A stretch of DNA of 64,000 nucleotides from Caballeronia sp. SBC1 (GCF_011493005.1 NZ_CP049156.1:1364001-1428000), one strand, 5' to 3'. Numbered from the stretch's first letter, positions 32,045 to 42,658 are shown. Notes: generated by a model from the letters alone, not told the origin. Translations and numbers: made by a program.

Positions 32045-32854
32045 TCACTCCAGCGGCAACGCCCGAATACCGTCCGCGTCCACGCGCAGATATCCGCCGC
32101 GTGGCTCGCCGTGATCCAGTTCCCAATCCGGCATGACCCAGCGCACGCCATCTGTTTCCCGGTGGCGCGCGGGCAAATGCGTGTGGCCGTGGATCATCGT
32201 GTGGGTGTTGGTGCTCGCGAACAACTCCGCCACCGCCTCGCGCGTCACGTCATATTTCGCCTGCGCCGGACGCGTCCTGCCGTCTTCGCTGGTCGATCGC
32301 ATGCGCTCCGCAATCAATAAGCGCAGCTTCAGCGGCAAGCTCAAGAATAGTTGTTGCGCTACCGGGTTACGCGCAAACCGGCGAAAGCGCTGATATGCGG
32401 GGTCGGCCGTGCAAAGCGCATCGCCATGCGCCACCACGATGCGCGTGCCGAACGCTGTGATAACGAATGGATCGGGCAACCGCAGCGCCCCGGCGGCTCG
32501 CATGAAACGCTTGCCTAGCAGGAAATCGCGGTTGCCGTGCATCACATACAAGGCAATGCCGCGTTCGGACAAGGTATGCATCAACGCCGTCATGCGCCTC
32601 GCAAACGCGGCGCGTGGACCTGGCACCGATGCATCCAGCACGTCGTCGCCCACCCAGAATTCGAACAGGTCGCCGAGGATGAACACCGAGTCGGCATCGT
32701 TCGCCGTCACCTCGATGAAATGCTCGAACGCCGCCACGGTGCGCGGAATGGCGTCGCTCAAATGGAGATCGGAAATGAAAAACAGCGGGCGCGCTGTATC
32801 TTTCGCGCCCGCTGTTTCTTCTGAATCGATCACGCTGTGCGTCGAGTCGATCAT
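32045..32854 (-). CDS. lpxH: UDP-2,3-diacylglucosamine diphosphatase
   Basis: LpxH hydrolyses UDP-diacylglucosamine to lipid X in lipid A synthesis at the inner membrane face. Calcineurin-type metal motifs are all visible: SDLHLS near residue 29, [11 protein letters not shown] near 61, GNRDFL near 107, and [10 protein letters not shown] near 225. Length (269) is a little above the E. coli enzyme. Its ATG overlaps the ppiB stop (ATGA), as in E. coli where ppiB and lpxH are also neighbours. Confidence 0.95.
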   Translation of the reverse strand: MIDSTHSVIDSEETAGAKDTARPLFFISDLHLSDAIPRTVAAFEHFIEVTANDADSVFILGDLFEFWVGDDVLDASVPGPRAAFARRMTALMHTLSERGIALYVMHGNRDFLLGKRFMRAAGALRLPDPFVITAFGTRIVVAHGDALCTADPAYQRFRRFARNPVAQQLFLSLPLKLRLLIAERMRSTSEDGRTRPAQAKYDVTREAVAELFASTNTHTMIHGHTHLPARHRETDGVRWVMPDWELDHGEPRGGYLRVDADGIRALPLE

Positions 32855-33348
32855 TCCCCGACGACGACAGCCTTTTCGATCACGACGTCATCCACCGGCA
32901 CGTCCTGATGAAAACCCTTCGAGCCCGTCTTGACCTTGCGGATCTTGTCGACGATATCGAGGCCCTCCACGACCTTGCCGAATACCGCGTAACCCCAGCC
33001 TTGCGGCGACGGCGACGAGTGGTTCAGGAACTCGTTGTCACCCACATTGATGAAGAACTGCGCGGTGGCCGAATGCGGGTCGTTGGTACGCGCCATGGCG
33101 ACGGAACCGTGTTCGTTCTTCAGGCCGTTATTTGCTTCGTTGTCAATAGGTGCGTCCGTCGGCTTTTGCTTCATGCCCGGTTCGAAACCGCCGCCCTGGA
33201 TCATGAAACCGTCGATCACGCGATGGAACACGGTGTTGTCGTAGTGGCCTTTCTTTACGTAGTTCAGAAAGTTTTCGACCGACTTCGGAGCCTTCTCAGC
33301 GTTCAGCTCGATCTTGATGATGCCGTGATTCGTATGCAGTTCGACCAT
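32851..33348 (-). CDS. ppiB: Cytoplasmic cyclophilin PpiB
   Basis: A 165-residue peptidyl-prolyl cis-trans isomerase with the cyclophilin core: [18 protein letters not shown] near residue 44, the AMAR segment, and [14 protein letters not shown] near 120. No signal peptide, so it is cytoplasmic. It is translationally coupled to lpxH, and a periplasmic paralogue lies directly upstream. Confidence 0.96.
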   Translation of the reverse strand: MVELHTNHGIIKIELNAEKAPKSVENFLNYVKKGHYDNTVFHRVIDGFMIQGGGFEPGMKQKPTDAPIDNEANNGLKNEHGSVAMARTNDPHSATAQFFINVGDNEFLNHSSPSPQGWGYAVFGKVVEGLDIVDKIRKVKTGSKGFHQDVPVDDVVIEKAVVVGE

Positions 33349-33526
33349 GATGAGTTCCTTTCCTTTTCAAGAGTAGATGGGGCAATACGCGACGCGCACG
33401 GCGCATGCCTGCTTTTTGCCTGCTCGCCATGAAGGCGAGCGGCCACGGACTTGTTCCCCGACTTGGCTTTTGAGGCCTGCTTCAAGGCTTATTGCCCTGC
33501 TGATTCCCCAGCATACTTCCCAACGA

Positions 33527-34108
33527 TTACTTCCCGACGACGCTAGCCGACTGGATCACGACGTTCGTTTGCGGCACATCGGCCATCGGGCCGCGCGTGG
33601 TAGTCGGCGTGCCTTCAATCTTCTTCACTACGTCCATGCCCGCGACCACCTTGCCGAACACGGCATAACCGTTGCCGTCGCCGTTGGGGTAATCGAGGCC
33701 GGTGTTATCGACCGTGTTGATGAAGAACTGCGATGTCGCCGAATCCGGATCGCTCGTGCGTGCCATGGCGAGCGTGCCGGTCGTATTCTTCAGCCCGTTC
33801 TTGCTTTCAAGCGGAATGGGCGCCCGCGTCGGTTTTTCGACGAAGCTGGTCGTGTACCCGCCGCCCTGAATCATGAAGCCCGGAATCACGCGATGAAAAA
33901 TCGTGCCGTTGTACTGGCCGGACTTTACATAGTCCAGAAAGTTGGCGACGCTTTTCGGCGCCTTCTCAGGATACAACTCAACCTTGATGTCGCCTTGTGA
34001 AGTCTTGAGCAGCACGGTCGGGTGAGCAGCAGTCTGCGAGGACTGAGCAAAGGCGGGTGCTTGGGCGATGAGTGCAGCGCTGCCAAGCGCCAACAACAAA
34101 CTTTTCAT
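33527..34108 (-). CDS. ppiA: Periplasmic cyclophilin PpiA
   Basis: A 193-residue cyclophilin with a Sec signal peptide ([21 protein letters not shown]). The catalytic [15 protein letters not shown] is near residue 75, and [11 protein letters not shown] near 160. Thus isomerase activity is supplied on both sides of the inner membrane by two adjacent genes, ppiA and ppiB, 178 bp apart, probably from an old duplication. Confidence 0.95.
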   Translation of the reverse strand: MKSLLLALGSAALIAQAPAFAQSSQTAAHPTVLLKTSQGDIKVELYPEKAPKSVANFLDYVKSGQYNGTIFHRVIPGFMIQGGGYTTSFVEKPTRAPIPLESKNGLKNTTGTLAMARTSDPDSATSQFFINTVDNTGLDYPNGDGNGYAVFGKVVAGMDVVKKIEGTPTTTRGPMADVPQTNVVIQSASVVGK

Positions 34109-34231
34109 GAGTAATCGATCCTCTGGTTGGAGCAGCTACGGGTGAAGACTTTGTCGAACGTTCAAACGTCCAGGTGTCTGGCCGTCTGAACGTTCGATCG
34201 TGCCGGATTATCGGATTATCGGATTGTCGGA

Positions 34232-35065
34232 TTATGGATTCGTGGGCGCGAAGTAAGGCGTGGTCGAAAGCGGCACGCTCGGTCCGGAGAACGGCGAGTA
34301 AAGCGGCGACGACATGTCGTTGGACGTGGTACCCGAAGTCGTGCTCGTCCAGTCATTAGAGGTTGCACTCGACGAAGACGCGGCCGTTGCCGACGAAGCC
34401 GCCGCCGGCGCCGACGCGGCCGACACATGCGAGGCGCCCGACGCGGCCGCCGCTGCGGCTGCTGCAGCCGCGGCTTCCGGACGGCGTCGCGGCGGCGGCG
34501 ACACGATGTTCTGGATGTCGCCCACGCGCTGCGCCGTCAACGGGCTCTTTGATCCGAGCGCCTGCGCCCGCTTATACGATTCGCTCGCAAGCCGCAAATA
34601 CAGATCGCCAAGATTTTCGTACGCCAGCGCGTAACTCGGATTCGCCTTCGTCGCCGTTTCGAGCGCTACGCGTGCTTCATCGTAGCGGCCCTTCTTGGCG
34701 TAGAGCGCGGCAAGGTTGTTATACGGCTCGGGCAGTTCGGGGTAGGCCTGGGTGAGCTCGGTGAACGCGGCTATGGCTTCGTCGTCCCGGTTCAAGCGCG
34801 CGAGTACGGTCGCGCGCTTGAACTTGGCCTGCACGTCGCGCGGATTGGTCTTGATGCGTGCGTCGAGTTGCGCGAGCGCGCTTGGCCATTGCTTCTGCGC
34901 AATAGCCTGGTCGATGGCGGGCGTGTCGTCCGCGGTGGCGGTGGAGACTTGCGCAAGCGCTGGCGTAACCGCCAAAAACGTTGCGCCAAGTCCGAATGTG
35001 ACGGTTGCAAGGGCGGTCGCCGCTAGCTTGGCAACGCTTGATGCGCGGCCGCTGGAAGGTTTCAT
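34232..35065 (-). CDS. Tetratricopeptide repeat protein, exported
   Basis: A 277-residue protein. The ATG at 35065 starts a long signal peptide ending near AVTPALAQ. About three TPR units follow (residues 65-175), with KFKRATVLARLNRDDEAIAA and NNLAALYAKKGRYDEARVAL as clear repeats. After residue 200 the chain becomes Ala/Ser-rich and disordered, ending in a Pro/Ser/Thr segment. TPR proteins mediate protein contacts; the partner is unknown. It precedes the cyclophilin genes on the same strand. Confidence 0.82.
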   Translation of the reverse strand: MKPSSGRASSVAKLAATALATVTFGLGATFLAVTPALAQVSTATADDTPAIDQAIAQKQWPSALAQLDARIKTNPRDVQAKFKRATVLARLNRDDEAIAAFTELTQAYPELPEPYNNLAALYAKKGRYDEARVALETATKANPSYALAYENLGDLYLRLASESYKRAQALGSKSPLTAQRVGDIQNIVSPPPRRRPEAAAAAAAAAAASGASHVSAASAPAAASSATAASSSSATSNDWTSTTSGTTSNDMSSPLYSPFSGPSVPLSTTPYFAPTNP

Positions 35066-35540
35066 AGGCTCTGGTCTGGATGTTATACTCCGACCCATTC
35101 TAACAAAACGTCTGTAACGTTCCGTTGAACGTCCAGACAGTCTTTACGCCACTCGCGGCCGCCTCCGTTTTGATCGCAGCATGACCGTCATGTTTCTCGC
35201 GACGGCACGCACGGTTCCCAGCGCTTCAAGTTCGAAGCCGGGCCGGGTCAAACATGTTGAACGTGCTGGAACTTGCTGGAACGTGTCATATCGCTGATGT
35301 CGCGTTGACGTCGTTCTCGTCGCTGGTCTCATTGTCGTTCTTGATGTTGCTGTCGTTTCACGGCTACCTGTAGCATGGGTCGCAGCAGTGCAGAATGCAC
35401 CGTTGCTATCGGCAGCCGGAAACGAATGCGAACGAACGCGGACATGCGGCATGCCGTCACAATCGCCGTCACAACCAATCGCCGTCACAACATTGGCCAG
35501 CAGTCGAAACACGGATGTCCCGGCCCACGCACCATCGCTT
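35066..35540. other. intergenic region between TPR gene and cysS
   Basis: A 475 bp divergent gap. Three copies of GCCGTCACAA occur at 35453-35462, 35465-35474 and 35481-35490. An AT-poor stretch rich in CGTC/GTTC repeats lies near 35300-35350. No gene was recognised. Confidence 0.45.
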
Positions 35541-36959
35541 ATGAACTCATTGCGCATCTACAACACGCTCGCGCGTGACAAGCAACCTTTCGTGCCGCTC
35601 CGTGCAGGAGAAGTGCGCATGTATGTTTGCGGAATCACGGTGTATGACTATTGTCATGTCGGGCACGCACGCATGATGATCGTGTTCGATATTGTCCAGC
35701 GCTGGCTTCGCACGCTTGGATACAACGTGACTTATGTGCGCAACATCACAGACATCGACGACAAGATCATTCGTCGCGCGGTGGAAAACGGCGAGTCGAT
35801 CAAGGCGCTGACGGGGCGATTCATCCAGGCCATGTACGACGATCTCGATGCGCTCGGCGTAGCCCGTCCCGATCTCGAACCGCGTGCGACCGACTTCGTT
35901 CCGCAGATGCTGGGCATGATCCAGACGCTCGTGCAGAACGGTTATGCGTATCAGGGGAAAGACGGCGACGTGAACTATGCGGTGCGCAAGTTCGAGGGCT
36001 ACGGCAAGCTGTCGGGCAAATCGATCGAAGACTTGCGTGCGGGCGAACGCGTGGCTGCAAACGACGCTAAGCAAGATCCACTCGACTTCGTGTTGTGGAA
36101 ACGCGCGAAGGAAGGGGAGCCGCCGGACACGGGCTGGGATTCGGCATGGGGGCGCGGCCGGCCGGGCTGGCATATCGAATGTTCGGCCATGGGCTGCACC
36201 TTGTTGGGCGATCGTTTTGACATTCATGGTGGCGGTCAGGACCTGCAGTTTCCGCACCATGAGAATGAAATTGCGCAGAGCGAGGCGGCAACGGGCGTTC
36301 AGTTCGTGAACTACTGGATGCATAACGGCTTCGTGCAGATCGACAGCGAAAAGATGTCGAAGTCGCTGGGCAACTTCTTTACCATCCGCGAAGTCCTCGA
36401 AAAATTCGATGCGGAAGTCGTGCGTTTTTTTATAGCAAGGGCACACTATCGTTCGCCGCTCAATTACAGCGACGTTCATATAGAAGACGCACGTGGGGCG
36501 CTCACGCGTTTGTATACAGCGCTGAAAGACGTGAGCCCGGATGTGGCGCCGCTCGACTGGAACGAAGCGCATGCGCAACGTTTTCGCGCGGCGATGAACG
36601 ACGATTTCAACACGCCGGTTGCGATCGCCGTGTTGTTCGAATTGGCAAGCGAAGTGAATCGCTCGCAGGACACTGTGCTCGCACGTCAATTGAAGAAACT
36701 GGCCGCTGTGCTCGGGTTGTTGCAACGTGAGCCGCGTGCGTTTCTTCAGGACACGCCGCGTAGCAATCGCAATATGGTTGGCCAAGAGGGTGCAGAAAGC
36801 CTCACGCCTGCCGATATAGAAATGAAGATTGCCGCTCGTGTTGCTGCGAAGCAGGCAAAGAACTATGCCGAAGCAGACCGGATTCGCGCCGAATTGCTCG
36901 AAGCCGGGATTGCACTTGAAGACAAACCGGGTGGGTTGACCGAATGGCGTCGTGCTTAA
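35541..36959 (+). CDS. cysS: Cysteinyl-tRNA synthetase
   Basis: Class I synthetase charging tRNA-Cys. The zinc/active-site motif [16 protein letters not shown] near residues 28-43 contains the HIGH-type signature, and KMSKSLGN is near residue 270. The usual C-terminal helical anticodon-binding domain follows. The 472-residue length is close to the 461 of E. coli. The frame is open 51 codons further upstream, but the ATG at 35541 starts the family sequence. Confidence 0.97.
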   Translation: MNSLRIYNTLARDKQPFVPLRAGEVRMYVCGITVYDYCHVGHARMMIVFDIVQRWLRTLGYNVTYVRNITDIDDKIIRRAVENGESIKALTGRFIQAMYDDLDALGVARPDLEPRATDFVPQMLGMIQTLVQNGYAYQGKDGDVNYAVRKFEGYGKLSGKSIEDLRAGERVAANDAKQDPLDFVLWKRAKEGEPPDTGWDSAWGRGRPGWHIECSAMGCTLLGDRFDIHGGGQDLQFPHHENEIAQSEAATGVQFVNYWMHNGFVQIDSEKMSKSLGNFFTIREVLEKFDAEVVRFFIARAHYRSPLNYSDVHIEDARGALTRLYTALKDVSPDVAPLDWNEAHAQRFRAAMNDDFNTPVAIAVLFELASEVNRSQDTVLARQLKKLAAVLGLLQREPRAFLQDTPRSNRNMVGQEGAESLTPADIEMKIAARVAAKQAKNYAEADRIRAELLEAGIALEDKPGGLTEWRRA

Positions 36960-37000
36960 GCGCCTCTCGTTCCCTTTGATCGACTCGCCAGGTAGGAGGC

Positions 37001-38092
37001 ATGATGGCAACGGCCAGAAAGGCGCCGGCTAAACGAGCCGCGTCCGGTAGTATCGCAGTGCCCGCGAGCAGGGTCGCGCGGCGTGCGCAGGTGAAAACGT
37101 CGAAGGTGTCGACGCCCGAGGCGAAACTCGCCAACGGTGCTGCCCACGACGGAGAACGCAAGACGGCATCGAAAAAACGTGCGGTCAATGGCGTAGTTCA
37201 TGACGGCGTTGCTAAAACGAACGGCCTCGTTCGTGCACACAAGACAGTGCGGGCAACCGCGCCGAAAGTGGCATCCAAGGTGGCGCCCAAGAAGGCGAGC
37301 GGCGACGCTAATGGCGTGCTCGACGTGAAAGCCGTCGAGACCAACGTCAGCGCTGACGCAATGCAGGCGCTCGTGCGTGCTCCGCAGAGCGACGGCGAGA
37401 TTGTCCGCAAGTCGCGTGCGATCACGGCCGAGAAAACTGTGCCGGTGCAGACGCCCGGCTTGTCGGTGGAAGCCGCTCGTCCCGAGTATTGGGACAAGGC
37501 GTGTGCCGACCTCGTCAAGCGCGACCGTATTCTCAAGAAACTGATTCCGAAGTTCGGCCCGGTGCATCTGATCAATCGCGACGATCCGTTCACCACACTT
37601 GCGCGTTCGGTTGTCGGTCAGCAAATTTCCGTGACGGCCGCGCAGGCTATCTGGAAGCGTGTGGAGGGTGCGTGCCCGACGCTCGCGCCGCAGCAGTTCA
37701 TCAAGGTGGGACCGGCGAAGTTGCAGTCGTGCGGGTTATCGAAACGGAAGTCGGAATATATCCTCGACGTCGCGCAGCATTTCGTTTCGGGCGCGCTGCA
37801 CGTGGATAGCTGGACATCAATGGAAGATGAAGCTGTGATCGCGGAGTTGACGCAGATTCGCGGCATTGGCCGATGGACGGCGGAAATGTTCCTGATCTTC
37901 AACTTGTCGCGCCCGGACGTCCTGCCGCTCGATGACCTCGGCCTGATCCAGGCCATCAGCGTCAACTATTTCAGCGGTGAACCCGTAACCCGCAGCGAAG
38001 CGCGCGAAGTCGCGGCCAACTGGGAACCGTGGCGCACCGTCGCGACCTGGTACATGTGGCGCAGCCTTTACCCCGTCCCCGCCGATCACTAA
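37001..38092 (+). CDS. HhH-GPD DNA glycosylase (AlkA/3-methyladenine type) with basic tail
   Basis: A 363-residue protein. The first 130 residues are a Lys/Arg/Ala/Val-rich, histone-H1-like tail. The C-terminal 200 are a helix-hairpin-helix glycosylase: VGQQISVTAAQAIWKRV near residue 207, the hairpin LTQIRGIGRWTAEMF near 283, and LPLDDLGL with the catalytic aspartate at about residue 312. Such enzymes remove alkylated bases in base excision repair. TAGGAGG precedes two tandem ATGs; that at 37004 has the better spacing. The tail probably aids non-specific DNA binding. Confidence 0.88.
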   Translation: MMATARKAPAKRAASGSIAVPASRVARRAQVKTSKVSTPEAKLANGAAHDGERKTASKKRAVNGVVHDGVAKTNGLVRAHKTVRATAPKVASKVAPKKASGDANGVLDVKAVETNVSADAMQALVRAPQSDGEIVRKSRAITAEKTVPVQTPGLSVEAARPEYWDKACADLVKRDRILKKLIPKFGPVHLINRDDPFTTLARSVVGQQISVTAAQAIWKRVEGACPTLAPQQFIKVGPAKLQSCGLSKRKSEYILDVAQHFVSGALHVDSWTSMEDEAVIAELTQIRGIGRWTAEMFLIFNLSRPDVLPLDDLGLIQAISVNYFSGEPVTRSEAREVAANWEPWRTVATWYMWRSLYPVPADH

Positions 38093-38136
38093 AATTCCCC
38101 GGTCGCATTATCCGGTGGCAGTCGGTGAGTCGATGA

Positions 38137-38162
38137 ACTATTGATATCTTATAATCGATAGT
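38137..38162. promoter_or_regulatory. inverted repeat with a -10-like core, upstream of accA
   Basis: ACTATTGAT, an eight-base spacer, then ATCGATAGT: nine-base arms with one mismatch. TATAAT (38150-38155) lies within it. It may be an operator over a promoter about 80 bp before accA; no good -35 was seen. Confidence 0.4.
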
Positions 38163-38232
38163 TGCGACCCGGAATTTAGTGAGGCTGGCGCGGTTAGAAT
38201 ACGCGCTGCCCGATGCTCTAGGATTCGAACAT

Positions 38233-39204
38233 ATGAAGACCACGTTTCTGGATTTCGAACAGCCTATCGCTGAACTCGAAGCGAAGATCGAAGAATTGCG
38301 CTTCGTTCAGGACGATTCCGCTGTCGATATTTCGGAAGAAATCGAGCGGCTGTCGAAGAAGAGCCAGCAACTCACCAAAGATCTTTATGCAAACCTGACC
38401 CCCTGGCAGGTTTCGCAGATCGCGCGCCATCCGCAGCGCCCGTACACGCTCGACTATGTGAACGAGCTTTTCACCGACTTCCACGAACTCCATGGCGACC
38501 GCTCTTATGCGGACGACCTGGCTATTGTCGGCGGTCTGGCGCGATTCAACGGCCAGCCTTGCATGGTGATCGGCCAGCAGAAGGGCCGCGACACGAAAGA
38601 GCGCGCAGCGCGCAATTTCGGCATGCCGCGCCCGGAGGGGTATCGGAAGGCTGAGCGGCTCATGCGTCTGGCCGAGAAATTCGGCTTGCCGATTTTTACG
38701 TTCATCGATACCCCCGGCGCGTACCCTGGTATTGGGGCAGAGGAGCGTGGGCAGTCGGAAGCAATCGGCCGTAATCTGTATGTGATGGCCGAACTGAAGA
38801 CGCCGATTGTGGCGACCATCATCGGCGAAGGTGGTTCAGGCGGCGCGCTGGCTATTGCCGTTGCTGACAGCGTGCTAATGCTGCAATTCTCAACTTATTC
38901 GGTGATTTCGCCCGAGGGTTGTGCGTCCATTTTGTGGAAAAGCGCCGCGAAGGCGCCGGAAGCGGCCGAAGCGCTGGGTTTGACGGCTCATCGGCTGAAG
39001 GCGTTGGGATTGATCGACAAGATCGTCAACGAGCCGCTGGGCGGCGCGCATCGCGATCCGAAAGGCATGGCGGCATTGCTGCGCCGTGCACTAGCCGATA
39101 CCCTGCGCCAGTTCCACGGCATGAATGCGCTCGACGTTCGCGCGCGCCGCTTCGACAAGCTGATGGCATACGGCAAGTTCAAGGAAAACCTGCCGGGTGC
39201 GTGA
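38233..39204 (+). CDS. accA: Acetyl-CoA carboxylase carboxyltransferase subunit alpha
   Basis: AccA with AccD transfers the carboxyl group from carboxybiotin to acetyl-CoA, giving malonyl-CoA for fatty acid synthesis. The 323-residue protein starts [20 protein letters not shown] as in the family, and has the [19 protein letters not shown] and [18 protein letters not shown] segments and the [15 protein letters not shown] oxyanion-hole region. It should draw on the same pathway as fabI further right. Confidence 0.98.
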   Translation: MKTTFLDFEQPIAELEAKIEELRFVQDDSAVDISEEIERLSKKSQQLTKDLYANLTPWQVSQIARHPQRPYTLDYVNELFTDFHELHGDRSYADDLAIVGGLARFNGQPCMVIGQQKGRDTKERAARNFGMPRPEGYRKAERLMRLAEKFGLPIFTFIDTPGAYPGIGAEERGQSEAIGRNLYVMAELKTPIVATIIGEGGSGGALAIAVADSVLMLQFSTYSVISPEGCASILWKSAAKAPEAAEALGLTAHRLKALGLIDKIVNEPLGGAHRDPKGMAALLRRALADTLRQFHGMNALDVRARRFDKLMAYGKFKENLPGA

Positions 39205-39298
39205 AGCTTGAGCGCGGCGCTCGCTGTTCCCTGTGCGCAGCTTGCCCTGACAGGCTGCCTCGAAGGTGCCCTGAAGGCACCTTAACAAGCCGACTTCC

Positions 39299-40729
39299 GT
39301 GACATCCGACACTGATACTCCCGCCAGCCGTCTCGTGATCGATGCGGTGCGCGCGGCGTTCGCCGATGTGCCGGCCTCTCCCCAAAGCGCGATCGCCGTT
39401 GCGTTCAGCGGCGGTCTCGACTCGACTGCGCTGCTCGATGCAGCGGTTCGATGCGCGGGACCAACGCGTGTCATCGCGTTGCACATTCACCATGGTTTGA
39501 GTCCGAACGCAGATGCCTGGGCCGCGCATTGTCGCGCGTTCGCGCAGACGCTGGGCGTGAGGTTCGCGTCGCGTCAGGTCGACGTGGTACGCGAAGGCGG
39601 CGAGAGTCTGGAAGCGGCGGCACGTGATGCGCGTTATCGTGCGCTCGACGCGCTGTGCGACGAGCAGGGTGCGAGCGCGCTTTGGCTCGCGCATCATGCC
39701 GACGATCAGGCGGAAACCGTGTTGCTGCAATTGCTGCGCGGCGCGGGCGTCGCCGGGCTTGCCGCGATGGCGCCGCAACGGGTGGATGGCGCCTCCACGC
39801 CGCGCGTGCGGCCGTTATTGCATCTGTTGCGTGCACAACTCGAGCATTACGCGCATGAGCGCGATTTGCGCTGGATCGACGACGAATCCAACGCCGATAC
39901 CCGCTATGCCCGCAACGCGCTGCGTCATGACGTCCTGCCTGCACTCGCTGTGCATTTTCCTGGTTTCCGCGATGCGCTTGCGCGGACCGCGTCCCATGCG
40001 GCGTCGGCGCAAAGGTTGCTCGATGAACTTGCTCGCATCGACATGGCATCGGCACAAGGCGATGATGAGGGCGCGTTGAGCCTATCGGCGGTACTCGCTT
40101 TCGACGATGAACGCGCGATCAACTTGCTGCGTTACTGGATGCGTTCGCTCGGGCTGCAGGCGGCATCGGCAGCGCGTATTGGCGAGGTGCTGCGGCAATT
40201 GCGCGACGCCGCGGTTTCCCGGAACGGCCACGCGTTGCGCATCGATCACACCGGGTCTTGCTTGCGGGCGTATCGCGATGCGATTTTCTGGGAAAAGGGC
40301 GATAGCGCGGACCCCGCCGATCTCGACGATGGGGCACATCCCGCCCGCATGGCGAGCGTGCTGAACTGGGACGGCGAAAGTATTTGGCGCCTGCCGCATT
40401 GGCGCGGGACGTTCGTGTTCAAACCCGCGGCACACGGCGATGAGGACGCGGTCTCCGAAGCCACGCTGCGCGCCGCGCCGCTCGGAGCGCGTTCGCGCGC
40501 GGGCGGCGAGCGCTTGCGCTTGAGCGCGGATGGACCCGGCCGGACCCTGAAAAACCTGTTTCAGGAGCGCGGCGTGCCGGCCTGGAAACGCGACGTCCCT
40601 CTGGTGTTTCTCGGCGAAACCTTGTTGTTCGTGCCGTTCATTGGCGTCAATCGCGCGTACGCCGAAGTCGGCGGTGAGGACGCCGTGTATAGGCGGATTG
40701 AGTGGCGGCCGGATCTGGTGATTGCCTGA
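39299..40729 (+). CDS. tilS: tRNA(Ile)-lysidine synthetase
   Basis: TilS converts the wobble C of tRNA-Ile(CAU) to lysidine so that it reads AUA. The PP-loop motif SGGLDS is at residues 37-42, followed by HIHHGLSPNADAW and the HHADDQAETVLLQLLRG motif near 145. The C-terminal substrate-binding domains extend to residue 476. The start is GTG at 39299. It follows accA by 94 bp, the same neighbours as in E. coli. Confidence 0.96.
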   Translation: MTSDTDTPASRLVIDAVRAAFADVPASPQSAIAVAFSGGLDSTALLDAAVRCAGPTRVIALHIHHGLSPNADAWAAHCRAFAQTLGVRFASRQVDVVREGGESLEAAARDARYRALDALCDEQGASALWLAHHADDQAETVLLQLLRGAGVAGLAAMAPQRVDGASTPRVRPLLHLLRAQLEHYAHERDLRWIDDESNADTRYARNALRHDVLPALAVHFPGFRDALARTASHAASAQRLLDELARIDMASAQGDDEGALSLSAVLAFDDERAINLLRYWMRSLGLQAASAARIGEVLRQLRDAAVSRNGHALRIDHTGSCLRAYRDAIFWEKGDSADPADLDDGAHPARMASVLNWDGESIWRLPHWRGTFVFKPAAHGDEDAVSEATLRAAPLGARSRAGGERLRLSADGPGRTLKNLFQERGVPAWKRDVPLVFLGETLLFVPFIGVNRAYAEVGGEDAVYRRIEWRPDLVIA

Positions 40730-41205
40730 GCGCTTGAACGGATAGCCGGCGCGCTCACGCGCTGTATCTGCGGCGGGTCCGGCGGGCGAAACTCGATCTG
40801 CCCCAATTTTCAGTGTTTCATGCGCGGGAACAAATCCCGGTCAACTTTTCCTGGCGAACGCCTGCGAGCGGTCTGCAAACGGTCTGCGAACGAGTCGAAT
40901 CGGCCGTTCCGGCTTGTGTTTTAGACCTCGATCGGGTACGTTTACCGGTTTCCCGCAACGCTTTTCAAGCAGCTTTTCCGTCCAGAAGACGCGTTTTTAG
41001 CCGCCAGAATTGCATTTTGCGCGCGAGCCAACCTTGCGCGTGCGGCTACCGCGCTTCGTCGTCACGCTTAAGTCGTCGATCGCACCGATCCAGGGTTTGC
41101 TTGTGTTTCTTCAAGCCGGCTTCTGATGCAATACGTGAAACACGTGCAGTACGCGGCGCATCAAACGGCGCGCCAGCGCGGCTTTTTCTCCTGTTCAAAA
41201 CGACA
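40730..41205. other. leader region before lysC
   Basis: 476 bp without a recognised gene. The frame is open through the whole stretch into lysC, but its translation is Arg/Ser/Cys-rich and unlike aspartokinases. A short direct repeat, GGTCTGCAAAC then GGTCTGCGAAC, lies near 40870-40892. A regulatory leader is possible, but no riboswitch fold was identified. Confidence 0.4.
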
Positions 41206-42456
41206 ATGGCACTCATCGTACATAAATACGGCGGCACTTCGATGGGCTCGGTCGAGCGCATCAAGAACGTCGCCAAGCGCGTCGCGAAATGGCACAAGGC
41301 CGGCCACAAGATGGTCGTCGTCCCGTCGGCCATGTCCGGCGAAACGAACCGCCTGCTGGGCCTCGCGCGCGAAATCACCCCTCATCCGGACCCGCGTGAA
41401 CTCGACATGATCGCCTCCACGGGCGAACAAGTCAGCGTCGGCCTGCTCGCCATCGCGTTGCACGCCGAAGGGCTCGAAGCCGTCAGCTATGCGGGCTGGC
41501 AAGTGCCGATCAAGACGGACAGCGCGTTCACGAAAGCACGCATCAGCGACATCGACGGCACGCGCGTGCTCGCCGATCTCGACGCGGGCAAAGTCGTCGT
41601 GATCACGGGCTTCCAGGGCGTTGACCCAGAGGGTCATATTGCCACGCTGGGACGCGGCGGTTCGGACACCTCGGCCGTGGCAATTGCGGCGGCATTGAAA
41701 GCCGACGAATGCCTGATCTATACGGACGTTGATGGTGTCTACACCACGGACCCGCGCGTGGTCGAAGAAGCGCGCAGGCTGGATCGCGTGACGTTCGAAG
41801 AGATGTTGGAAATGGCGAGCCTCGGGTCGAAGGTGCTGCAGATCCGTTCGGTGGAATTCGCCGGCAAATATCAGGTCAAGACGCGCGTGTTGTCGAGCCT
41901 GACGGACCCGTTGATTCCGCTCGAAACCGAAATGCGCTCGGGCACCCTGATTACTTTTGAAGAAGACGAGACCATGGAAAAAGCTGTTATCTCGGGCATC
42001 GCATTTCAGCGCGACGAAGCGCGTATTGCCGTGATGGGCGTGCCCGACAAGCCGGGCATTGCGTACCAGATCCTCGGGCCGGTGGCCGATGCGAATATCG
42101 ACATCGACATGATCATCCAGAACACGAGCGTGGACGGCAAGACAGACTTTACGTTCACGGTCGGCCGCGGTGATTATGCGCATGCCATGGAGATCCTGGC
42201 GAACCAGGTGAAGGACCACGTCAAGGCCGAGCAGGTTCGGGGCGATCCGAAGGTGTCGAAGGTGTCGGTGGTCGGCGTGGGCATGCGCTCGCACGTGGGT
42301 ATTGCGAGCACGATGTTCCGTACGCTGGCGGAAGAGGGCATCAATATCCAGATGATCTCGACGTCGGAGATCAAGATCTCGGTGCTGATCGACGAAAAAT
42401 ATACCGAGCTCGCCGTGCGCGCGCTGCATAAGGTGTTCGAACTCGATCGCGGCTGA
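41206..42456 (+). CDS. lysC: Aspartate kinase
   Basis: The enzyme phosphorylates aspartate, the entry to lysine, threonine and methionine synthesis; dapA at 15.4 kb acts two steps later. The kinase domain begins ALIVHKYGGTSMG and has GRGGSDTSAVAIAAAL near residue 155 and the DVDGVYTTDPR loop. Two ACT domains occupy about residues 265-410 (VPDKPGIAYQILGPVADANI and VGVGMRSHVGIASTMFRTL), typical of feedback-inhibited enzymes. Length 416 matches the Corynebacterium/Pseudomonas type. Confidence 0.97.
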   Translation: MALIVHKYGGTSMGSVERIKNVAKRVAKWHKAGHKMVVVPSAMSGETNRLLGLAREITPHPDPRELDMIASTGEQVSVGLLAIALHAEGLEAVSYAGWQVPIKTDSAFTKARISDIDGTRVLADLDAGKVVVITGFQGVDPEGHIATLGRGGSDTSAVAIAAALKADECLIYTDVDGVYTTDPRVVEEARRLDRVTFEEMLEMASLGSKVLQIRSVEFAGKYQVKTRVLSSLTDPLIPLETEMRSGTLITFEEDETMEKAVISGIAFQRDEARIAVMGVPDKPGIAYQILGPVADANIDIDMIIQNTSVDGKTDFTFTVGRGDYAHAMEILANQVKDHVKAEQVRGDPKVSKVSVVGVGMRSHVGIASTMFRTLAEEGINIQMISTSEIKISVLIDEKYTELAVRALHKVFELDRG

Positions 42457-42588
42457 AGACACGCGGGAAACGGCGTGGGTGTGACAGCTTGCAGTGTGTT
42501 TTTTGGCCGTAGTCGAAACAAGCGGCGCAATAAGCGGCGAAACACTGTTCGATGCAATTCATGAGATGAAAAATTTTGTCTCACGAAA

Positions 42589-42617
42589 TTGACCCGCAGC
42601 CGCTAACCCGCTATCAT
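42589..42617 (+). promoter_or_regulatory. promoter of tRNA-Ser
   Basis: TTGACC (42589-42594), a 17-bp spacer and TATCAT (42612-42617), about 42 bases before the tRNA. Confidence 0.7.
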
Positions 42618-42658
42618 CTTGGCTTCGTCGCGCTGACTCCCGCGCGGCAGAAAGTGCA

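Noticed and set aside
35453..35490. Three GCCGTCACAA repeats as a possible CRISPR or iteron array
   Set aside because: Only three short copies with two- to six-base spacing in a promoter region; no further units or origin genes nearby.
35547..37010. A 487-codon open frame on the minus strand
   Set aside because: It is the antisense of cysS; high GC keeps the complementary frame open. The translation is His/Arg-rich with no domain.
40813..41205. An in-frame N-terminal extension of lysC
   Set aside because: Arg/Cys/Ser-rich text unlike aspartokinases; the family start ALIVHKYGG lies at 41206.
40730..41205. Lysine riboswitch before lysC
   Set aside because: The leader is long enough, but I could not find the conserved core or paired helices.
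41161..42462. A 433-codon open minus-strand frame
   Set aside because: Antisense of lysC, same GC effect.
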